Source: Affinundibacterium fentianense
GTDB taxonomy: Bacteria > Pseudomonadota > Gammaproteobacteria > Burkholderiales > Burkholderiaceae_D
Direction: 5' to 3'
Length of the DNA stretch: 64,000 bases
Assembly (NCBI RefSeq): GCF_018139545.1
Contig: NZ_JAGSPJ010000004.1
Location: forward strand, 124,001-188,000
The position numbers were made by a program, and so were the translations under genes. Position 1 is the first letter of the stretch. Each line of letters begins with the position of its first letter. A model generated the notes under the pieces. It saw only the letters and a program-made list of their open reading frames with translations. It was not told where the DNA came from and did not search any database. Below, one piece after another: positions 57,081 to 64,000 of the stretch.

Positions 57081-57617
57081 TTATTCCAAGGTCTCAATCG
57101 TGTGCGACAAATTCGTATAAATGCACAATTCACCCGCAATAGTGAGAGATTTTTTGACGATATCAACTGGCGACAATTCCGTATTTTCATACAATGCAAT
57201 TGCCGCGGATTGCGCAAACGTGCCACCAGAACCAATCGCACCGATCCCATTATTTGGCTCAAGGACATCACCGTTACCTGTAATTACCAAAGTTGTATCA
57301 CGATCAGCGACTAAAAGCATGGCCTCCAAACGACGCAACATACGATCAGTACGCCAATCTTTCGCCAGTTCGACCGACGCCCGCATGAGATGCCCTTGAT
57401 GTTTTTCAAGCTTGGATTCAAATCGTTCGATCAGGGTGAACGCATCTGCCGTACCGCCAGCGAATCCGGCGAGCACTTTATTGTGATAAAGCTTACGAAC
57501 TTTTCTTGCCGTTCCCTTCATCACAATATTACCCAAAGTGACTTGACCGTCACCACCCAATGCCACCACATTACCTCGACGTACAGTCAAAATTGTGGTG
57601 CCGTGAAATTGTTCCAT
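57081..57617 (-). CDS. hslV: HslV peptidase of the HslUV protease
   Basis: A 178-residue threonine peptidase. Translation starts at ATG 57617 with GAGGA upstream. A six-residue propeptide (MEQFHG) precedes the catalytic Thr7 in '[10 protein letters not shown]'; E. coli HslV has only its initiator Met removed. '[26 protein letters not shown]' (shortened here) and '[14 protein letters not shown]' are standard. With HslU it degrades misfolded and regulatory proteins in heat stress. A sigma32-like promoter is annotated upstream. Confidence 0.96.
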   Translation of the reverse strand: MEQFHGTTILTVRRGNVVALGGDGQVTLGNIVMKGTARKVRKLYHNKVLAGFAGGTADAFTLIERFESKLEKHQGHLMRASVELAKDWRTDRMLRRLEAMLLVADRDTTLVITGNGDVLEPNNGIGAIGSGGTFAQSAAIALYENTELSPVDIVKKSLTIAGELCIYTNLSHTIETLE

Positions 57618-57700
57618 AATATCCTCGTTGAATGGCCCATTGCGATCAAGCATGGGCGATGGCGATTTCAGTGCATAGTCTGATTCGCATAGATATTAGG

Positions 57701-57728
57701 AAATGGGGGGTGTTTTGCCAAAAACAAG
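57701..57728 (-). promoter_or_regulatory. sigma32-like heat-shock promoter of hslVU
   Basis: On the minus strand CTTGTTT (57728-57722) is followed after exactly 13 bases by CCCCATTT (57708-57701). The -10 matches the sigma32 consensus CCCCATnT fully; the -35 keeps the CTTG of CTTGAAA. A short hairpin (57713-57720 with 57731-57738) overlaps it. Confidence 0.5.
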
Positions 57729-57749
57729 GCTGGCAAAAAAGTAATAGGA

Positions 57750-59153
57750 CTAGGATTGCTTACGAGGAAAGATCGCAGCGATATTTTTTAAGCCCATCGC
57801 GTTAAACAAATGCATAACGAGATAATTCACTTCATGAAATTGTATCGATTTGCCCTTGGTACTGGAGATCGGTACCAAGCCATTCAACAATTGAGCGGAA
57901 GCACCAAACTCAACACGTTCCAGCTGGGAGCAATCTAAAATCACAATATCTTGATTTTTTGCAAATCCCGCAATCTCTTTAACCAAACTGTCAGTATTTC
58001 CCTCTATCGTTTTAGGCATCAGGAAACAATCAGTATTCTCTGGCTCTGCGACTGGCTCAGCGACTGCGGTTGTTACTTTCGTTGTGGGTGCTTCATACGC
58101 TGGTGGCGACACTTCAAATGTCACGCAATAATCGATACTGGATTCCTCAAATGCTTCTTTCATCTGCAATAATTGCAAGACTTCTAGCAAGAGTAACCAT
58201 GGCGCTTCAGTTTCATCGCGTCGACCAACTTCTAGAATTGAGCGGATTTGCTCGGTCAAATTTTGAGCAGCAACAAGCACCAAATCGTGTTTGGTTTTTT
58301 TCAAATTACGCATTGCTCGCAATAGCAAGCCGCAACCGACTGGATCAACCGTTTTAACTCGCCCAAAATCGAGCTTTAAAACTTTGCTTCCCTCACTCAG
58401 GGCGTTTAGTTTTTGCAAGAGCTTAATAATCTCGCCGTCGAGCTTCGCTGGGAAAGTCAAACTAGGAATGGCACCGGCTTCCTTGCTCTCCGGCTCTTCT
58501 TTGGCAGTTTCGGGAAAGCGCCAGACAGGGGGCGAAGTTTCATACTTGCCAGCGTAATCGAGCGACAAGCTCTCGAAAGCATATTGATTTTGTTCTATCT
58601 GATACAGATCGAACAACATAAACCACGCGAGTGGAGCAGCATTTCCCAAATTATCGAGATCGATTGCGCTACGTAGCATATGTTCTGCCACTTTAACTTG
58701 TCCCGTGGCAAACAAAATCGCCGCTTCCTCCAATAGGGGAACCGATTCGGTCTGCGCCATCGCCCCAGCCTGAATTTCCGTATGACCAAGCAACAATTCT
58801 GTGGTCGCAACATTGAGTGCGATCGTGCTTTGAAAGTCCGTCGCAATAAAATCACTATGAAACTGATTGGGTTCCGTACGCTTCAGTGGTTCATCATTCG
58901 CCACTTTGGAGGGAACCGATTTAGGCCGCCCCATATCACGCGACATTTCAAATTCAATCGCGTCAATCTTTCTTTCCGTCGCTCGGGCAATATGCTTTTT
59001 CTCGGTCAAGGAATGTGTCAATGCCTCGTCATCTTGGAATTGTCCAATAACGGTGTTTTGACCCTTCACACGAGTTTTCTTAGAAGCTGGCTTCTCCGAG
59101 CTTTGCGTCTCGTCACGACCAGGCTTCTTTCCGAAAAGCTTAAAAATACCCAC
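57750..59153 (-). CDS. STAS-domain protein
   Basis: A 467-residue cytosolic protein. The first 110 residues are charged and low-complexity. Two STAS-like modules are suggested: one at about 235-320 ('LKLDFGRVKTVDPVGCGLLLRAM') and one at about 375-460 ('IVILDCSQLERVEFGASAQLLNGL'). Both contain the 'D.S....D..G...L' pattern of anti-sigma-antagonist folds, in which the Ser before the helix is phosphorylated in classic examples; here it is not clearly conserved. A similar STAS gene lies upstream of hslV in relatives, as here. Role unknown, possibly a stress-signalling or lipid-transport-associated factor. Confidence 0.75.
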   Translation of the reverse strand: MGIFKLFGKKPGRDETQSSEKPASKKTRVKGQNTVIGQFQDDEALTHSLTEKKHIARATERKIDAIEFEMSRDMGRPKSVPSKVANDEPLKRTEPNQFHSDFIATDFQSTIALNVATTELLLGHTEIQAGAMAQTESVPLLEEAAILFATGQVKVAEHMLRSAIDLDNLGNAAPLAWFMLFDLYQIEQNQYAFESLSLDYAGKYETSPPVWRFPETAKEEPESKEAGAIPSLTFPAKLDGEIIKLLQKLNALSEGSKVLKLDFGRVKTVDPVGCGLLLRAMRNLKKTKHDLVLVAAQNLTEQIRSILEVGRRDETEAPWLLLLEVLQLLQMKEAFEESSIDYCVTFEVSPPAYEAPTTKVTTAVAEPVAEPENTDCFLMPKTIEGNTDSLVKEIAGFAKNQDIVILDCSQLERVEFGASAQLLNGLVPISSTKGKSIQFHEVNYLVMHLFNAMGLKNIAAIFPRKQS

Positions 59154-59566
59154 GGCGCCCTAACGAAAGATTTAATTGGCAATACAATTTCAAGGTAACG
59201 ATCGCTTTAAAGTATCTTAGCCAGATATATTTAAAGACTACAATCACTACCGCCTGCGAAGTATAGTCGGAAAACTGATAAATTTGCTCACTTACAATGT
59301 TTCTCGACTATCCGTTCCCATAAAAAAAGTGTCAACAAACCCTGAATTTTTCAAATTTCCATGCGGCAACTAGCAACTTTTTGCTGCAAAATAATCTTAA
59401 TTGCGACTAAACCATCAATAACTTTAGCTTTCAGTATACGCTGAACTTCTATCAGAAGAGTTTAACCGATACCACGCATGTCGAGATTATTTTACATAAA
59501 TTTGCGTTTGCTCTAATCCACACAGAAATTTGCACCCGCAGTGGGCTACGAGTGCCTTTTTCTGAA
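59154..59566. other. AT-rich intergenic region
   Basis: 413 bases between the STAS gene and the end of the TonB-receptor gene, both on the minus strand. It should carry the STAS promoter and the terminator of the receptor gene. A weak repeat near 59530-59555 (GCAC...GTGC) has no proper T-run on the minus strand. No small gene or RNA was recognised. Confidence 0.4.
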
Positions 59567-61564
59567 TCAGAAATTCGCCCTTACGCCACAAATCAATCCC
59601 CGCATAGGCTGTGGCACGGTTTCCTTCAAAACTGAAGTAGCCAAACGTATATCTTGGTTTAACAAGTTTTTAATTTGGGCAAACCATGTCAACTGCGTAT
59701 TCCTATACGGATGTGTATAAGTCACATTGACATCGACTTTGGTAAACGATGGCGTCACAAAGTTTTCTGATGCGGCTAGACGATCTTGCTTCTGCGCATG
59801 CAGAATACTCAAGGTATTGCGCCAAGCACCGCTACGATAGCCAAAGTCAACGCCAACACGATTTGCTGGTTGCAACGGTAAATTTCCCTTGGCATCTAAA
59901 TTCCCGCGTGAGGTATCGGCAAAGGCGCGAATCGAAAACCCTTCGCCAAATTGATTAATGCCAATTTCAGCTTCCCCACCGCGTATGGTGGCTGCTGCTT
60001 GTTTCCAGAAACGTTGCGTGAATTCGCCTTCTAAATCGTGTTCACCTTCCTCATTCACTCTTAATCCATCGATTTCGCCGAACACGTAATTCTCGACTTT
60101 ATTTAGAAAAGCATTCACTTTCCAATGCACAAGACCGGTCGTTTTCTGCAAACTGAGTTCGAGGTTTTTCGACTTTTCTCTGAGTAAATGATTGTCCCCA
60201 ATATCGAAGGTCAATGTCGACTCATGTGGTCCATGTGAATACAATTCTTCCGTCGTTGGCGCCCGTTGTGATGTCGACAAGCTACTCACAATCGAATAGC
60301 CGTCCGCGATGGGAACCAATGCGCCAATAGAAAAGGAGTGTAAGTTAAATGAGCGCTCTGGCAATTGAAATTCTGCTTGAGGCTGACGTTTTACGTTCTC
60401 TATACGAGCACCGCCGCTCATCACCACGCCACCAAAATTTTTCTGCTCAACGATAAATACAGCATTCGAAACACTACGTGTCGTGGGGACCGTATCAGCA
60501 CGTCCAGTTTCCGCCGCGAGTGCAGAGAAATTCGCATGCTCTGTTTGCAAGCCAATATTGCCTTCCCACCCATTCCAATTCGTATGCGATAAGCCAGTTC
60601 GGGTTTCTATTGTACGATTCTTAAAATAGGTCGCTGGCGTACCATCTTGCAATTTCTCGGTATGCTGGTAGTCAGTTCCGCCCGCTTTGAAAGTCAATGT
60701 ATCAAATACAAAGAAGGGTCGGTTCAATACCGCATCGATATCAACACGAGTTTGATCTAAATCGATAAATGACTTCTCCTCAGTCGGTATTCCGTAGCGA
60801 TCCGCCATTTTCTGCACAGATGCACCGATATGTCCCCAAGGGCGTATCAGGCTTGCGCCAAAACCTAGACTGTGTTCATGTGTAAAGCTATTGAGCAAGC
60901 GGCCATTCGTATCGCCGTCTCCGTGTACGCTCGGATTGCCTGGAATCTTGTAGTCATCTGTATTACGCGTATTGCCATCAAGATGTAAGGCAATTTCTCC
61001 TACCGAACCATCAAGAAAAAATGACCCTGCTTTCTCTGCATTCACACCGGCGTACTTGATTTCAACTTCGCCATTCAACTGCTGGCTTAAGCTAGTTGGT
61101 ATCCGCCCATCCACCACATTGACAAGTCCGCCGATTGCCCCGCTACCGTATAACAATGCAGCCGGCCCACGGAGAATCTCAATTTGCAGGGAACTAGCTG
61201 TTTCACTCGCAACTGCATGGTCATTCGACAGACCAGACACGTCGGCAACACTCATTCCGTTTTGCAAAATCTTTACTCGCGGGCCTTCCAAACCACGAAT
61301 AATTGGCCGTGATGCGCCCGCACCAAAGCCCGATGCACTAACGCCTAATTCGCTACCCAAAGTCTCGCCCAGTGAACTGCCTATCTTTGAACGTAGTTCC
61401 GAGCCCGACAAAACTTTGGTCGGACTTAAAATCTGCATACTTTCTTCTTTGCCTAAAGGATTAGCAGAAACGGTTACTGTATTGGTGTTGGATTGCGCTG
61501 AAACGGTGAATGGCGTCAATGCTGCGCACACCGCAGCGGCCATAAGGCTTGGTTTAAAAAACAT
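59567..61564 (-). CDS. TonB-dependent outer-membrane receptor, ZnuD-like
   Basis: A 665-residue receptor: signal peptide (1-27, 'MAAAVCAALTPFTVSAQ'), a TonB-box-like 'NTVTVSANP', the plug domain (about 45-160, 'LGETLGSELGVSASGFG', 'RPIIRGLEGPRVKILQNGM', 'IEILRGPAALLYGSGAIGGLVNVVDGRIP' in parts), and a beta-barrel ending in Phe (GVRANF). The extracellular motif 'SHGPHESTLTFDIGD' is like that of zinc receptors of the ZnuD type. ATG 61564 has CAGGGA upstream. The gene lies 115 bases after a small partner gene and near a CobW-type metallochaperone, supporting a zinc role. Zinc specificity is inferred. Confidence 0.87.
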   Translation of the reverse strand: MFFKPSLMAAAVCAALTPFTVSAQSNTNTVTVSANPLGKEESMQILSPTKVLSGSELRSKIGSSLGETLGSELGVSASGFGAGASRPIIRGLEGPRVKILQNGMSVADVSGLSNDHAVASETASSLQIEILRGPAALLYGSGAIGGLVNVVDGRIPTSLSQQLNGEVEIKYAGVNAEKAGSFFLDGSVGEIALHLDGNTRNTDDYKIPGNPSVHGDGDTNGRLLNSFTHEHSLGFGASLIRPWGHIGASVQKMADRYGIPTEEKSFIDLDQTRVDIDAVLNRPFFVFDTLTFKAGGTDYQHTEKLQDGTPATYFKNRTIETRTGLSHTNWNGWEGNIGLQTEHANFSALAAETGRADTVPTTRSVSNAVFIVEQKNFGGVVMSGGARIENVKRQPQAEFQLPERSFNLHSFSIGALVPIADGYSIVSSLSTSQRAPTTEELYSHGPHESTLTFDIGDNHLLREKSKNLELSLQKTTGLVHWKVNAFLNKVENYVFGEIDGLRVNEEGEHDLEGEFTQRFWKQAAATIRGGEAEIGINQFGEGFSIRAFADTSRGNLDAKGNLPLQPANRVGVDFGYRSGAWRNTLSILHAQKQDRLAASENFVTPSFTKVDVNVTYTHPYRNTQLTWFAQIKNLLNQDIRLATSVLKETVPQPMRGLICGVRANF

Positions 61565-61679
61565 AAGTTTCCCTGAAAAATACATAGTAAACAACGTCGC
61601 AAAAGGACGTAAATTAGTCAATTCGCCAATAAGAATGGCAACATCTCGCGACGCTGGGTCGCTTTTTTGAACTAATTTT

Positions 61680-62057
61680 TCAGAGAGGTGGGGCGCGACT
61701 TAGAAAATGCGCATTGAAATCGGCAAGCCAAGAGCGGACACGAATCTGCACGAGATGCAAATCAGCAGACAAAGCTGGCACAGTAATTTGCAGTTGATGT
61801 TGCAAGCCATCTGCGATACTGGCCGCATCAAACAATAGACAAGAGTGGATGCCTGCGTCATTGGCATTGCTTAATTTCTGAATGCCGAAGTAATGCTGCC
61901 CATCAGATGCGAGTGTCAAAACCTCGCCAGTGACGGTTGAAATATGAGACATCCGATGCGCAAATCCAAGCCATTGGGCCGACAATAGGACCAGCAACAT
62001 TGCCCAAAGAAGGACAATGGCTTTAAATCGCCTATTTTTTATCGATCCATTACGCAT
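61680..62057 (-). CDS. small membrane-anchored protein next to the TonB receptor
   Basis: A 125-residue protein with an N-terminal helix (about 12-30) after a basic start, so signal-anchored or exported. The rest has two or three conserved-looking blocks ('GFAHRMSH', 'CLLFDAASIADGL'). Similar short genes (DUF2946-like) stand in front of TonB receptors for metals in betaproteobacteria, and its histidines could bind metal. One transcript with the receptor is likely. Start ATG 62057 has AGAGAAAAG upstream. Function unknown. Confidence 0.65.
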   Translation of the reverse strand: MRNGSIKNRRFKAIVLLWAMLLVLLSAQWLGFAHRMSHISTVTGEVLTLASDGQHYFGIQKLSNANDAGIHSCLLFDAASIADGLQHQLQITVPALSADLHLVQIRVRSWLADFNAHFLSRAPPL

Positions 62058-62124
62058 CTTTTCTCTACTGCTCTTATTTGTTGTGATTCCTCAATCGGGT
62101 CCAAGCGACCAATCAAACTTCAGG

Positions 62125-62177
62125 ATGGCAAATGCCATTTCACGAGCTTTTGACCAGTTAAATGCAACAAAGTTGCA
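62125..62177. promoter_or_regulatory. two perfect inverted repeats, candidate metal-regulator operators
   Basis: ATGGCA-AA-TGCCAT occupies 62125-62138 and TGCAAC-AAA-GTTGCA occupies 62163-62177. Both lie in the 186 bases before the minus-strand small gene plus receptor. The second has the 6-3-6 layout of Zur boxes but different half-site bases. Which protein binds is unknown. Confidence 0.4.
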
Positions 62178-62194
62178 CTATTCTCGCATAAAAA

Positions 62195-62219
62195 AATGCG
62201 CAGTTTTTTTCTGCGCATT
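62195..62219 (-). terminator. intrinsic terminator of dksA
   Basis: AATGCGCAG (62195-62203) pairs with 62211-62219 around a T7 loop, and the minus-strand transcript continues into a U-run. It lies 24 bases past the dksA stop. Confidence 0.85.
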
Positions 62220-62243
62220 ATGTTCAGTTACGGCAATGAAGGC

Positions 62244-62699
62244 TCAATCACCATACAATTTTTGTTTTAACTCGCGTCTTTGTTGTGCTTCTAGTGACAA
62301 AGTCGCGGTGGGACGCGCCATCAAACGTGGCACACCAATTGGTTCACCCGTTTCTTCACACCAGCCATAATCTCCTGCGTCAATCGCGGCGATGGATTGC
62401 TGAACTTTACGTAATAATTTACGTTCGCGATCACGTGTACGCAATTCCAAAGAATGCTCTTCTTCGATCGTAGCGCGATCTGCTGGGTCTGGTACCAAAA
62501 CCGTTTCACGTAGATGCTCAGTCGTTTCGTCGGCATTCTTCAGCAAATCTTTTTCAAGTTGTTGCAGACGGGCTTTGAAAAACGCCAATTGTGCGTCATT
62601 CATATAGTCCTTCTCGCCCATTTTCAAAATTTCTTCTTCGGTCAGGAGCGCTGCAGGTGCACTAGCTGGTGCAGTTGATTTAGTTGATTTAGTTGCCAC
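62244..62699 (-). CDS. dksA: RNA polymerase-binding protein DksA, one-cysteine form
   Basis: A 151-residue DksA that with ppGpp tunes transcription initiation. The coiled coil runs about 35-110 with the tip residues in 'DPADRATIEEE' (Asp71 and Ala73 by my count). The zinc-finger region reads 'YGWCEETGEPIG' and 'RPTATLSLEAQQRREL': only Cys114 of the four zinc cysteines remains. This form is widespread in alpha- and betaproteobacteria and should not need zinc. The gene has its own predicted promoter 95 bases upstream and a terminator. Its neighbour is a zinc-type CobW GTPase. Confidence 0.94.
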   Translation of the reverse strand: MATKSTKSTAPASAPAALLTEEEILKMGEKDYMNDAQLAFFKARLQQLEKDLLKNADETTEHLRETVLVPDPADRATIEEEHSLELRTRDRERKLLRKVQQSIAAIDAGDYGWCEETGEPIGVPRLMARPTATLSLEAQQRRELKQKLYGD

Positions 62700-62793
62700 T
62701 TCGCTTACTTTCGATACAACAGGTTAATATACGCAAGTACGGCTCAACACTCTTCTTATTGGAATGTCATTTCCGTACTTCCCCTCAAGGACA

Positions 62794-62822
62794 AGTATAT
62801 AGCTTGCTTGTTCCGCATACAA
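62794..62822 (-). promoter_or_regulatory. predicted sigma70 promoter of dksA
   Basis: On the minus strand TTGTAT (62822-62817) and TATACT (62799-62794) are 17 bases apart. The leader would be about 85 bases and contain an inverted repeat (62735-62742 with 62773-62780). Confidence 0.4.
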
Positions 62823-62876
62823 ATCTATTCAATTGACACAAATATAATTTGCGATTCAATTCAATAGGGCGCTAGT

Positions 62877-63920
62877 TTATACCAAACATTGCTCCAAACC
62901 TTGAATAAAAATCTCTTTCGGTAAATTTTTACCAATAAAAACCATTTTGCTTTCGGGGATTTCACTTTCTTCCCATTTTCCTCCTATATCGGTGCCCATA
63001 ATCTGGTGCACACCCTGAAAAATGACCTTGCGATCAGCGTGTTCCATATACAACACTCCTTTATAACGAAGCATGCGGGGGCCATAAACTTGTACTAATC
63101 CGCCTAGAAAATAATCCAATCTTTCGGTATTAAACGGGCGTTGAGTCTTAAACACGAATGCCGCGATCTCATCGCTATGATGAGAGTGATGGTGATCGAC
63201 ATGCTGATGGTGTTCATGGGTGCAGTGCTCGTCGCAATTGACGTGCTCATGACCATGATCATCCGTCTCTAGAAAATCGGGGTCAATTTCTAATTTAGCA
63301 TTGAGGTTAAATCCCTTTAGATTTAAAACCTCGGCGACATCCACTTGGCCAAAATCGACGGAGGTCATTGGCGCTCTTGGGTTAATTTTAAGCAAACGAT
63401 GTTTCAAGTGTGTGACTTCGTCTGCTGCCACCAAATCGGCTTTCGAAATGAGTATTTTGTCAGCAAAACCAACTTGTCGTTGTGCCTCTTCATGCTGATC
63501 TAACTGTGTCATCGCATGTTTCGCATCGACCACGGTGACCACTGCGTCCAACATGTAATGTAGACCGACTTCTTCGTCGACAAAAAAAGTCTGCGCAACC
63601 GGACCGGGATTGGCTAATCCTGTGGTCTCAATAATGACTTTATCGAAGTCTAAAATACCCGCCTGCTTCTTTTGCATCAGTGTGTTTAAAGCGACAATTA
63701 AATCGCCTCGCACGGTACAGCAAATGCAGCCATTATTCATTTCGACAATTTGTTCATTGCTATCTTGGACCAGAATCTCATTGTCGATATTCTCCTGCCC
63801 AAATTCGTTCTCAATCACTGCAATCTTAAAACCATGATTTTCTTGCAGAATCCGATTCAATAAAGTGGTTTTTCCAGCGCCCAAAAAACCTGTCAATATT
63901 GTTGCTGGTGTGAGTGCCAT
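62877..63920 (-). CDS. CobW/COG0523-family GTPase, histidine-rich
   Basis: A 347-residue G3E GTPase, predicted zinc metallochaperone. The P-loop is 'GFLGAGKT' (11-18), the metal site 'GCICC' is at 64-68, and the guanine motif 'SKAD' sits near residue 159. A loop at about 219-250 is packed with His, Asp and Cys ('DDHGHEH', 'HEHHQHVDHHHSHHSDE'), a likely metal buffer. The C-terminal CobW domain ends 'PKEIFIQGLEQCLV'. Family members deliver zinc under shortage. It is upstream of dksA and about 180 bases separate them. Starts at ATG 63920; its own promoter lies beyond or at the window edge. Confidence 0.92.
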   Translation of the reverse strand: MALTPATILTGFLGAGKTTLLNRILQENHGFKIAVIENEFGQENIDNEILVQDSNEQIVEMNNGCICCTVRGDLIVALNTLMQKKQAGILDFDKVIIETTGLANPGPVAQTFFVDEEVGLHYMLDAVVTVVDAKHAMTQLDQHEEAQRQVGFADKILISKADLVAADEVTHLKHRLLKINPRAPMTSVDFGQVDVAEVLNLKGFNLNAKLEIDPDFLETDDHGHEHVNCDEHCTHEHHQHVDHHHSHHSDEIAAFVFKTQRPFNTERLDYFLGGLVQVYGPRMLRYKGVLYMEHADRKVIFQGVHQIMGTDIGGKWEESEIPESKMVFIGKNLPKEIFIQGLEQCLV

Positions 63921-64000
63921 AATAGTTGTATTCGATAAAATATAAACAAAAAAAACAGAGCCAACTGCACCAGCGTTGTCACTGACAACGAGCGCACCAG

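Noticed and set aside
59520..59560. Possible terminator GCAC...GTGC followed by T5
   Set aside because: The T-run is on the plus strand, while both flanking genes are on the minus strand; stem is only four pairs.
60972..61670. 232-residue open frame on the plus strand
   Set aside because: It is antisense to the TonB-receptor gene, has Pro/Ser/Ala-rich shadow composition and no ribosome site.
62735..62780. Inverted repeat AAGTACGG...CCGTACTT in the dksA leader as riboswitch
   Set aside because: Eight-base arms 30 bases apart, with no conserved core of a known riboswitch class.
63974..63990. Inverted repeat CGTTGTC-ACT-GACAACG
   Set aside because: Could be an operator for cobW or a hairpin of the next gene, but it lies at the window edge, within a partly repeated GCACCAG context, and cannot be assigned.
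1..64000. Search for tRNA, rRNA, CRISPR arrays, insertion sequences or phage genes
   Set aside because: No clover-leaf sequence, spaced direct repeats, transposase, integrase or phage structural gene was recognised in the window.

Overview
The window looks like a chromosomal segment of a betaproteobacterium, most likely Burkholderiales (Oxalobacteraceae, Undibacterium-like). This is inferred from family-level gene order: gpmA-envC-ctpA-thiF opposite rhodanese-grxC-secB-SH3-gpsA, hslVU not far from dksA and a CobW GTPase, and a moderate base composition. No tRNA, rRNA, CRISPR array, insertion sequence or prophage was recognised. Coding density is high and most genes sit in short co-directional runs.

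Left part (1-16 kb). After the tail of an amidohydrolase and two exported proteins (one Sel1-like, one small zinc metallopeptidase), a minus-strand operon of ten genes runs from 15931 down to 2222. It holds two successive TldD/TldE pairs, a DUF4159 protein, a MoxR AAA+ ATPase, a DUF58 protein, a BatA-like membrane protein, a DUF4175-like membrane protein and a final membrane protein of unknown function. Both TldD paralogues carry twin-arginine-type N-termini and an intact HExxxH motif, while their TldE partners have no signal. This is the best candidate in the window for an uncharacterised system: a peptidase pair, probably exported, tied to a MoxR-type chaperone machine at the membrane.

Middle-left (16-33 kb). 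This is a cyclic-di-GMP signalling block: a HAMP/PAS/GGDEF/EAL protein, a 1635-residue CHASE hybrid histidine kinase overlapping a response regulator with a GGEEF domain, and a MASE1/PAS/GGDEF/EAL protein. A PfkB-family (adenosine-like) kinase, a small exported repeat protein and a B12-binding radical SAM protein lie among them.

Middle (33-48 kb). A glycosyltransferase, a lipoprotein, a one-domain asparaginase, a VF530 protein, an FKBP prolyl isomerase, PhzF, SirB2 and an exported amidase precede PutA. PutA lacks the N-terminal repressor domain and is divergent from an Lrp/AsnC regulator. A TPR protein and a fused PabB-PabC follow.

Right part (47-64 kb). Here lie the cell-division/peptidoglycan operon gpmA-envC-ctpA-thiF, the secB group, gpsA, hslVU with a plausible heat-shock promoter, a STAS-domain protein, and a probable zinc-homeostasis group: a ZnuD-like TonB receptor with a small partner gene, DksA with one of the usual four cysteines, and a histidine-rich CobW GTPase. 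Two perfect inverted repeats sit in front of the receptor operon.
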